From Aerococcus urinaeequi (GTDB lineage: Bacteria > Bacillota > Bacilli > Lactobacillales > Aerococcaceae), in assembly GCF_001543205.1 (NCBI RefSeq), contig NZ_CP014162.1, positions 186,001-250,000 on the forward strand: a stretch of DNA of 64,000 bases, read 5' to 3'. Shown in pieces: positions 56,363-64,000 of this stretch; position 1 is the first letter of the stretch, and the number at the start of each line of letters is the position of its first letter. The position numbers and the translations under genes are program-made. The notes beneath the pieces were generated by a model. It had not been told where the DNA came from, made no database searches, and saw nothing but the letters and a program-made list of their open reading frames with translations.

Positions 56363-56740
56363 CTAGATTTGATCGTCCTCTTGTTGGTCGCCTGCTTCTA
56401 TATCTTCAATGACTACATCATTTTCGCGTGCTTCTTCTTCAGCAGCATCGCTCATGATGTCGTTAGCCATTTCAGTATTCATTGGGTCAGCTTTTTGCGT
56501 ACGCGCAATTGCACGACGGTCAAATACTAAGTAGACACCTTCACAGTCTAAAGTGATCGTATTTTTAGTTTCATCGATTTCAGCAATGACACCGTGTAAA
56601 CCACCGATTGTTACTGCAGAATCGCCAACTGCCATTGCAGCCATCATTTGTTGCGTTTCTTTTTGTCGTTTTTGTTGCGGTCTAATTAACATGAAGTACA
56701 TTAAAGCCACTAAAACAACTATATATAATACTGTTCCCAT
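56363..56740 (-). CDS. yajC: preprotein translocase subunit YajC
   Basis: A 125-residue protein with one N-terminal helix (LYIVVLVALMYFMLIRPQQKR, residues about 5-25, split: helix then RPQQKRQ signature) and a small beta domain with VTIGGLHGVIAEID. It associates with SecDF and the Sec translocon. The acidic C-terminal tail is longer than average. Between tgt and comN, as in Bacillus. Confidence 0.95.
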   Translation of the reverse strand: MGTVLYIVVLVALMYFMLIRPQQKRQKETQQMMAAMAVGDSAVTIGGLHGVIAEIDETKNTITLDCEGVYLVFDRRAIARTQKADPMNTEMANDIMSDAAEEEARENDVVIEDIEAGDQQEDDQI

Positions 56741-56911
56741 TAAAAGAATTACCTCCTGTTTGATTATTTGTTCACAAATGAACCGTTAATTTTTTCATCA
56801 TTAGCATAATCGTACCATAAAGTACCCATAAATTACATAGGTTAACCCTTGTAAGCCGAAAGATTTAGCAAGACCTAGCCTAGCTCTTTTTCAAAAAGAA
56901 AAGGTCTTGAC

Positions 56912-58126
<1,215 letters not shown>

Positions 58127-58224
58127 CTACCTAGTCCAACATATTGACAACCAAACAATGTTAACATGCATCCGGCCTGCAAGCAAGGGCTACAGGTTAG
58201 TCCATAGGCATTTCTAGCTATTTT

Positions 58225-58980
58225 CTAATTTAAGCCAGATAGGATATTTTCGATATCGTTTTTGATTTGTCCTTCAACTTCCATAATATCAGAAGCTTTA
58301 TATTGGCACTCAACCGCAACAGGGATTACTTGGTCTACCTCTTTTAAGACAGCAACAATGTCCACGTCCCCTACCGATAAGCCTGCTAGACTAGTATTGG
58401 TCGCTTGTTCCACTTGTTTTAGATGGACATAATGGACAAATGGTAAGACTTTTTTCACCGCTGCTACTGGATCTTCATCGTAGTATAAGAAATTACCCAC
58501 ATCGAAGCACATGCCCACTTTATCGTTAGCATTTTCTTTTAGAAAGGCTTTAAAATAGTCGCTAGCGCCTGTTGCTTGCGTGTTGTCATTTTCCAAGGTT
58601 AGGGAAATGCCGAAACGGTCAATTAAGTTGTTGACCAAAGTCATATCTGTAGCCACTGTTTCTTGGTTGTAGGCACCTAAGTTGACCTTCAATTGTATAG
58701 CACCAACCGCTTGGGCTAATTCAAAGTAGTTTTCTAATTCAGAATTTAATAGGCCCTCTTCAAATAAAGGTGCTGGCACAGAAAGGAAAACAGTTAAGCC
58801 CGCTTCTTGGTTTGCAGCTTTTAGGTCCACCAATTCTTGGTCTGAACCGTCAAAGTATTCACTTCTCAATTCAATATAGTCAAAACCTAACCCTTTAACA
58901 GAATCAATCATATCTAATTGGCCAAAACTTTCTTGTGCCATCAAGTCACCATAAGCAATTGTATTTAAAACCCAGTTCAT
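58225..58980 (-). CDS. xylose-isomerase-like TIM barrel sugar phosphate isomerase/epimerase
   Basis: A 251-residue AP-endonuclease-2/xylose isomerase-like barrel. LGFDYIELRSEYF (near residue 31), LTLENDN (Glu, near 127) and GMCFDVGNFLYY (Asp, near 153) supply likely metal ligands, and VAVECQY (Glu, near 224) the last. Related enzymes include hydroxypyruvate isomerase and sugar epimerases; substrate unknown. It is isolated, with no sugar transport genes nearby. Confidence 0.85.
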   Translation of the reverse strand: MNWVLNTIAYGDLMAQESFGQLDMIDSVKGLGFDYIELRSEYFDGSDQELVDLKAANQEAGLTVFLSVPAPLFEEGLLNSELENYFELAQAVGAIQLKVNLGAYNQETVATDMTLVNNLIDRFGISLTLENDNTQATGASDYFKAFLKENANDKVGMCFDVGNFLYYDEDPVAAVKKVLPFVHYVHLKQVEQATNTSLAGLSVGDVDIVAVLKEVDQVIPVAVECQYKASDIMEVEGQIKNDIENILSGLN

Positions 58981-59019
58981 TATTGATACATCCTCTCTGA
59001 TTTAAAAATCGGATAAACT

Positions 59020-59046
59020 AAAAGGGGCTGTCTCACAGCCCCTTTT
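59020..59046 (-). terminator. rho-independent terminator downstream of the floA operon
   Basis: AAAAGGGGCTG / CAGCCCCTTTT 11-bp perfect stem, 5-nt loop, between the floA operon and the isomerase gene. Confidence 0.85.
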
Positions 59047-59102
59047 GTATGCTAAGAAAGTCGTGATATCAGGTTCCCATAGTCGGAATTGTCCGACACT
59101 TC

Positions 59103-59185
59103 ACAAAATACGCTAAACACTTGCAGTGTTTATTCGCCTTTTGTTCTAGTTTATGGGCGAGTTAGTGCTTTAGCATTTACTCACC
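59103..59185. repeat. composite intergenic repeat, inverted copy
   Basis: Reading the minus strand, a 30-nt hairpin (GGTGAGT/ACTCGCC, 59156-59185) is followed by CATAAACTAGA and a 42-nt module (59103-59144) with ACAAAA/TTTTGT outer and AAACACT/AGTGTTT inner stems. Same order and spacing as 46693-46775, with different bases in the stems. Confidence 0.85.
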
Positions 59186-59229
59186 TAAATGCGTTAGAGG
59201 CGGTTAATGCTAAGCGACTATTGTCACAC

Positions 59230-60105
59230 CTACCTTTTAGCTACTGGTTTGTCCAGTATTTCTCTTAATAATATACCACGTTTTAGGTCATTCTGATTAG
59301 ATAAAGCTAATATTTCGCGTGGATTTCCTGATTTTTTCTTGCTTTCAGTCGTCACACGTAAATCTTTACTCGGATCTTCCATTTCCTTAAACAATTGGTC
59401 TAACTCTCTATCCAAGCGGTCCGCTTCACGGTCATACATTTCATCCATTTGTTGCAATGCTTTCTTTAATTCAAGGTCATTGGCAGCCATTTCTTGATCA
59501 AAATAATCACCATTCGACATTGCAGTTTCAGATACAGAACCTTCGTTAGAGCGACTACCTTCTGCAGAATAGCCACGACCGTCAGCATATACATCTGACT
59601 CATCCCAACCCGTTCCTTCACCATCAAGCGCGGTACTTTGACCGCTCTCAGCTTGGTTTAAGGTTGCATGTTGGTTTTGACGCTTCTGTGCCCGCATAGC
59701 CTGGTTTTGTTTAGCATACTGCTGACCACGATTTTGTTGATTTGCATTTCTTCTTTGATCTTGTTGCTTTGTAACTTGAATTTTTTCAGCCTTCACTTCT
59801 TCAAAAGACTTTTGCGCATCCGCATCTACTTCATCTAAATACTCTTGAGCTTTAGCTAGATAATCCGCCAAGGTTTTTGGCTTCTTATCTTCTTGGTGTC
59901 TACCGCGACTGGTACTTTGACGATTTTGCGTTTGCCGATTTGAAGTTTGTCGATCCACGCCATTTTCATTCATCCGCGAAGGTTGATTAGACGCATCAAA
60001 TCGTTTCGCTTTCGCCTTCTCTTCTGCTTTCAGCTTCTTCTGATGATCCTTGTAAAAGCTGTGTGCCAGCCCAAAGATGAAGACCAGAATTCCAATCAGT
60101 TCCAT
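59230..60105 (-). CDS. FloA-operon protein of unknown function, membrane anchored and Gln/Glu-rich
   Basis: A 291-residue protein whose start codon overlaps the floA stop (TAATG), so its translation is coupled to floA. It has one N-terminal helix (ELIGILVFIFGLAHSFY, residues 2-18), a Lys/Glu-rich segment, a long Gln/Asn/Arg-rich low-complexity region (about 30-150, with RNANQQNRGQQYAKQNQ) and a C-terminal acidic coiled-coil-like region (ELKKALQQMDEMYDREADRL). No domain recognised. Bacillus has only a short YqfB here. It may scaffold or modulate flotillin microdomains. Confidence 0.8.
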   Translation of the reverse strand: MELIGILVFIFGLAHSFYKDHQKKLKAEEKAKAKRFDASNQPSRMNENGVDRQTSNRQTQNRQSTSRGRHQEDKKPKTLADYLAKAQEYLDEVDADAQKSFEEVKAEKIQVTKQQDQRRNANQQNRGQQYAKQNQAMRAQKRQNQHATLNQAESGQSTALDGEGTGWDESDVYADGRGYSAEGSRSNEGSVSETAMSNGDYFDQEMAANDLELKKALQQMDEMYDREADRLDRELDQLFKEMEDPSKDLRVTTESKKKSGNPREILALSNQNDLKRGILLREILDKPVAKR

Positions 60106-61112
60106 TATTGATCACCTGAATTGTGTTCAGAATCTCCTTCAGAAAGACTTTCGCGCATCTTCGTATCTGCTTGAATATTTTGCATATTGTAGTAGTCCAT
60201 TACCCCGATTTTACCGTTTCTAAAGGCCTCAGCTAAGGCTTCTGGTACTTGAGACTGTGCTTCCACAACTTTCGCACGCATTTCTTGCGTTTTCGCAATA
60301 TTTTCTTGCTCTTGGGCAACGGCCATCGCACGACGCTCTTCAGCTTTCGCTTGGGCAATTCGTTTATCCGCTTCAGCTTGCTCTGCTTGTAGTTTAGCCC
60401 CGATATTACGACCTACATCAACGTCCGCAATATCAATCGATAGGATTTCAAAAGCTGTCCCAGAGTCTAGCCCTTTTCGCAAAATAGTCTGTGAAATTGC
60501 ATCTGGGTTTTCCAAAACTACTGAATGTGTCGCTGCTGAACCAACAGTTGTGACGATACCTTCACCAACACGGGCGATAATAGTAGGTTCACCAGCACCC
60601 CCAACCAAACGTTCAATATTAGCGCGTACAGTTACTTTCGCCTTCGCACGCACTTCAATACCGTTCATCGCAACCGCTGAAATAATCGGTGTTTCAATTA
60701 CTTTAGGATTTACTGACACTTGAACGGCTTCAAATACGTCACGACCTGCTAAGTCTATGGCTGCAGCTTGTTCAAATTCTAGGTCAATATTGGCACGTTG
60801 CGCTGCGATTAAGGCATCCACGACCATATTGATATCCCCACCTGCTAAATAGTGGGCCTCTAAATCATTTAAGTCAATAGTTAACCCAGCTTTTGTAGCT
60901 TTAATCAAAGGTTTGATAATGTTATTTGGATTTACACGACGTAGCCGCATTCCGACTAAATCGCCAATCCCCACCTTAACACCAGAGAAATAAGCTGTTA
61001 CCCAAAGGCCAACTGGCACAAAGGTAAAGAATAAAGTTAAAACGACTAGAATAATAATCGCTAAAACCAAAATTCCCCAAATACTTGTGTCATTTCCATA
61101 CGAACTACTCAT
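60105..61112 (-). CDS. floA: flotillin-like protein FloA
   Basis: A 335-residue bacterial flotillin that organises membrane microdomains. An N-terminal membrane hairpin ([25 protein letters not shown], in two parts, residues about 13-38) is followed by an SPFH-like domain (about 40-230, [16 protein letters not shown]) and a heptad-repeat coiled coil rich in Glu/Ala ([20 protein letters not shown]). It overlaps nfeD by 8 bases and the next gene by 1 base. Confidence 0.96.
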   Translation of the reverse strand: MSSSYGNDTSIWGILVLAIIILVVLTLFFTFVPVGLWVTAYFSGVKVGIGDLVGMRLRRVNPNNIIKPLIKATKAGLTIDLNDLEAHYLAGGDINMVVDALIAAQRANIDLEFEQAAAIDLAGRDVFEAVQVSVNPKVIETPIISAVAMNGIEVRAKAKVTVRANIERLVGGAGEPTIIARVGEGIVTTVGSAATHSVVLENPDAISQTILRKGLDSGTAFEILSIDIADVDVGRNIGAKLQAEQAEADKRIAQAKAEERRAMAVAQEQENIAKTQEMRAKVVEAQSQVPEALAEAFRNGKIGVMDYYNMQNIQADTKMRESLSEGDSEHNSGDQ

Positions 61113-61716
61113 GGTTCACTCTCCTTACTAATAATTGATTGTTACGAATCCTCACAACAACCACCCGTTCATCACTACCAATCACTTCATTGTCACTCAT
61201 CACTTCCAAGATATTCCCGTCCGAGAAAGTTGCCTTCCCAGTCGGTCTCAGTGGCGTGAGCGTCACAGCCTCTTGCGAAACATAATCCGCCACAGACACA
61301 CTCTGCGATTGATAACCTCGCTCCCGATTCAAAGATGTATTCAGTACAATTTGATCATTAAAAGGAATCCGGTAACCCAACTTAACTAAAATATAAAAGG
61401 CCACGATACCCACAACAACACCAATCGTTAAATCTACTACCGCGTCGCCGATATCAGCAGTCTGTCCCATCAATCCCCAGGCACCGATCAACAAACCTAC
61501 GACACCCAATATCCCGTAAGTAGGTAAAAATACTTCGGAAATAATCAAGACTGTCCCTAAAGCAAAAAGCATCAGTGACAACCAAGACCCATTGTCATAC
61601 AAACCAAAATACAATAAGAAAGATCCCGCACCCACAATGCCTCCAAGCATATAATGACGCGTCATCATTCCAGCGATAATGGCTAGGATACCAATGGAAA
61701 ATAATACTGTCTCCAT
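61105..61716 (-). CDS. NfeD-family protein (FloA partner)
   Basis: A 203-residue membrane protein with four to five helices ([24 protein letters not shown] and following) and a C-terminal OB-fold NfeD domain ([20 protein letters not shown] then [20 protein letters not shown] and [14 protein letters not shown]). It is the short NfeD1b type without a serine protease domain. ATG at 61716 has GGAGG seven bases upstream. NfeD1b and flotillin form a conserved pair. Confidence 0.92.
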   Translation of the reverse strand: METVLFSIGILAIIAGMMTRHYMLGGIVGAGSFLLYFGLYDNGSWLSLMLFALGTVLIISEVFLPTYGILGVVGLLIGAWGLMGQTADIGDAVVDLTIGVVVGIVAFYILVKLGYRIPFNDQIVLNTSLNRERGYQSQSVSVADYVSQEAVTLTPLRPTGKATFSDGNILEVMSDNEVIGSDERVVVVRIRNNQLLVRRVNHE

Positions 61717-61836
61717 TTCTCCACCTCCATCCATCTTCTATACTGTATATTTTACCATATTGAAAGTCCGCTTTCATAATAATAGCCTATCTTCAACGGT
61801 TTCTCCTCTTTGAAAACAAGCTTATGCAATAAAAAA

Positions 61837-61879
61837 TTCTCCACAAACTAGGCATACTACTTGCTAGCTTGTGGAGAAT
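61837..61879 (-). terminator. rho-independent terminator of clpB
   Basis: TTCTCCACAAGCTAG pairs with CTAGTTTGTGGAGAA (one mismatch), then TTTTTTATT, on the minus strand, 29 bases after the clpB stop. Confidence 0.9.
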
Positions 61880-61907
61880 TAATCAATTACTTATTTTTTA
61901 TATAGAT

Positions 61908-64000
61908 TTAATTTTGGACTAAGGGTGTCACATCAAACTTGATTTCATGGTCTTCATCAATTGAGATGTTCACTGCTTGCTGTTTACTAATAGTACCTGC
62001 AATAATCGCACGTGCTACTGGTGTTTCCACTTGGTTGGTGATGAAACGACGCAATGGTCGTGCACCAAATTGTGGATCATAAGCAGTGTCACCAATCCAG
62101 CTCACCAATTCATCACTGAATGTTACCACAATTTCTTGGCTAGCTAAGCGGTCGCTTAATTGTGCTAACATCTTGCGTACGATACCGCCCATATCATTGT
62201 GTGATAATGGTCTGAATAAAATAGTGTCATCGATACGGTTTAAGAATTCAGGTCTAAAGTGCATTTTCAAAGCACTTTGAACAGCTTCTCTTGCTTCATC
62301 ATCGATTTCCCCGTTTTCATCAGTACCGTCTAACAAGGCATCTGATCCTAAGTTACTTGTCATAATGATGATGGTATTTTTAAAGTCTACAATCCGACCT
62401 TGTGAGTCAGTTAGACGACCGTCATCTAAGATTTGTAATAGGATATTGAATACATCTGGATGGGCTTTTTCAACCTCATCTAGTAAGACCACTGTATATG
62501 GATTACGACGTACAGCTTCAGTTAATTGGCCACCTTCTTCGTAACCAACATAACCAGGCGCTGCCCCTATTAAACGAGTCACATTGATTTTATCCATGTA
62601 TTCACTCATATCAAGACGGACCATGTTATTTTCTGAATCAAACATGGCTTCAGCTAGGGCTTTAGCCAACTCAGTTTTACCAACACCAGTCGGTCCTAAG
62701 AATAAGAATGAACCTAACGGACGGTTTGGATCTTGAACACCGGCACGTGAACGTAATACCGCATTTGTCACGCTATCAACTGCTTCATCTTGACCTACTA
62801 CACGTGTATGTAAGGTGTCATCTAAGTGAAGCAATTTTTCACGTTCCCCTTCAACTAATTTAGTCACGGGGATCCCAGTCACTCTTGAAACCACTGCTGC
62901 GATAGAGTCTTCAGTTACAGATTCTTCTACCAAACGGTCAGCGCTCTTGTCTGCATGCTCGTGGTAGGCTTTTTCCATATCTGCCAATTCTTGTTCCAAG
63001 GTTGGAATAATCGCATGTTGTAATTTGGCTGCTTCTTCTAGATTGTATTCATTTTCCGCTTGTTCCAAGGCATGTTTGGCATTGTCAATTTCTTGACGTT
63101 TAGCGTTGATCTCAGACATACCGCCTTTTTCAACTTGCCATTGCATGGTTAATTGGTTAGTTTTTTCACGGACCTCGGCTAACTCTTCTTGAAGGTCAGC
63201 TAACCGGCGTTTACTTGCCTCATCTTTTTCTTCTTGTAAGGCTTTTTCTTCAATTTCTAGTTGAATTAAACGACGACGTTCTTGGTCTAATTCTGTTGGC
63301 AATGAATTCATTTGCACGCGGATTTCAGCACTAGCTTCATCCACCAAATCAAGCGCCTTATCCGGTAAGTACCGGTCAGTGATGTAGCGGTCTGACAATT
63401 CAGCTGCTGCTACTAAAGCTTGGTCATGAATCGTTACTTCATGGTGCAATTCATATCGTTCTTTCAAACCACGTAAGATTGAAATAGTATCTTCAACACT
63501 TGGTTCTTTCACTAAGACACGTTGGAAACGACGTTCCAAAGCCTTGTCTTTTTCCATGTATTGACGGTATTCATCTAAGGTTGTGGCACCAATGCAGTGC
63601 AATTCGCCACGAGCCAACATCGGTTTAAGTAAGTTCCCAGCGTCCATTGACCCTTCAGTCTTACCGGCACCTACAATGTTGTGGATTTCATCGATAAATA
63701 AGATAATCCGTCCGTCTGCCTTTTTAACTTCGTTTAAGACAGCTTTCAACCGTTCTTCAAATTCACCCCGGTATTTAGCCCCTGAAATCAAGGCACCCAT
63801 ATCTAATGAGAAGACTGTTTTGTCTTTTAAGTTGTCAGGGACATCTTTTTTCACAATACGTTGGGCTAAACCTTCAACGATAGCGGTTTTACCTACACCA
63901 GGTTCACCAATTAGGACCGGATTATTTTTAGATTTACGAGACAAGATACGAACTACATCACGAATTTCTTCATCACGTCCGATGATAGGATCCATTTTAC
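61908..64000 (-). CDS. clpB: ClpB disaggregase (C-terminal part, truncated by window end)
   Basis: ClpB unfolds aggregated protein with DnaK. The visible 697 codons start at [13 protein letters not shown], just after the missing N-domain. Two AAA+ modules: NBD1 Walker [10 protein letters not shown] (about 36 residues in), Walker [11 protein letters not shown]; the coiled-coil middle domain ([20 protein letters not shown]); and NBD2 Walker [14 protein letters not shown] with Walker [12 protein letters not shown] and sensor [15 protein letters not shown] at 63995 is internal; real start is outside the window, so upstream regulation (CtsR/HrcA) cannot be judged. Confidence 0.97.
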   Translation of the reverse strand, partial: KMDPIIGRDEEIRDVVRILSRKSKNNPVLIGEPGVGKTAIVEGLAQRIVKKDVPDNLKDKTVFSLDMGALISGAKYRGEFEERLKAVLNEVKKADGRIILFIDEIHNIVGAGKTEGSMDAGNLLKPMLARGELHCIGATTLDEYRQYMEKDKALERRFQRVLVKEPSVEDTISILRGLKERYELHHEVTIHDQALVAAAELSDRYITDRYLPDKALDLVDEASAEIRVQMNSLPTELDQERRRLIQLEIEEKALQEEKDEASKRRLADLQEELAEVREKTNQLTMQWQVEKGGMSEINAKRQEIDNAKHALEQAENEYNLEEAAKLQHAIIPTLEQELADMEKAYHEHADKSADRLVEESVTEDSIAAVVSRVTGIPVTKLVEGEREKLLHLDDTLHTRVVGQDEAVDSVTNAVLRSRAGVQDPNRPLGSFLFLGPTGVGKTELAKALAEAMFDSENNMVRLDMSEYMDKINVTRLIGAAPGYVGYEEGGQLTEAVRRNPYTVVLLDEVEKAHPDVFNILLQILDDGRLTDSQGRIVDFKNTIIIMTSNLGSDALLDGTDENGEIDDEAREAVQSALKMHFRPEFLNRIDDTILFRPLSHNDMGGIVRKMLAQLSDRLASQEIVVTFSDELVSWIGDTAYDPQFGARPLRRFITNQVETPVARAIIAGTISKQQAVNISIDEDHEIKFDVTPLVQN

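Noticed and set aside
56868-56905. Terminator after tgt (CAAGACC/GGTCTTG hairpin)
   Set aside because: Lies between tgt and yajC, which are likely cotranscribed, and has no T-run.

Overview
The window is 64 kb of compact, AT-rich chromosome from a low-GC Gram-positive bacterium. The gene content (T-box leaders on aminoacyl-tRNA synthetase genes, a class B PBP with an SVVK motif, a 50-residue zinc-free ribosomal protein L33, and YsgA/PheST, MurJ/RsuA/PepV and NfeD/FloA gene neighbourhoods) points to Lactobacillales. An Aerococcus-like family is my best guess, but that is inference from style, not a database match. Almost everything is conserved housekeeping and most genes lie on the minus strand. 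I see no rRNA or tRNA genes, CRISPR array, prophage or intact insertion sequence.

Layout. 1-5.7 kb: partial ABC ATPase, murB, a small membrane protein, a GNAT acetyltransferase, tsaE, pta and a sugar kinase. 5.9-9.7 kb: pheST behind a T-box. 9.7-16 kb: an HD hydrolase overlapping an HxlR regulator, an rRNA methylase, pepV, an RsuA-type pseudouridine synthase and murJ. 16-20 kb: a pyridoxal kinase and leuS with its T-box. 20-23.2 kb: aroF-aroB-aroE behind a translational attenuator. 23.3-27.3 kb: a LysM-repeat glucosaminidase, then mnmM and a membrane protein on the plus strand. 27.6-32.7 kb: csp, radC, fhs, a HAD phosphatase and folC. 32.8-39.5 kb: valS with T-box, a repeat-filled gap, then rhodanese, glucokinase, 5-formyl-THF cyclo-ligase, rhomboid and rpmG. 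39.7-50 kb: PBP2b, yfhO, sodA, a DUF1189 protein, cshB and zwf. 50-56 kb: BMP lipoprotein, nrnA, ytoI, dinB and an MntR-like regulator. 56-64 kb: comN-yajC-tgt, a TIM-barrel isomerase, nfeD-floA-unknown, and clpB cut by the window end.

Main discovery candidate. Upstream of aroF (DAHP synthase, first step of aromatic amino acid synthesis) lies a consensus promoter, a strong Shine-Dalgarno and a 38-codon leader peptide with 14 Phe/Tyr residues, 11 of them within residues 9-22. The leader RNA contains four mutually exclusive segments: 1:2, an 11-bp pairing bracketing the aromatic codons; 2:3, an antiterminator; 3:4, a terminator with a T-run. This is the logic of a trp/phe-type ribosome-mediated attenuator, in a genome whose synthetase genes use T-boxes. 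It would make the aroF-aroB-aroE operon respond to charged tRNA-Phe and tRNA-Tyr.

Second candidate. A family of intergenic hairpin modules occurs at three loci (about 35.8-36.2, 46.7 and 59.1 kb). The main module is 42 nt long in all five copies and keeps its outer-stem/inner-stem architecture although the bases differ. A second 30-nt hairpin precedes it at two loci and shows paired substitutions. This suggests a structured repeat element or RNA.
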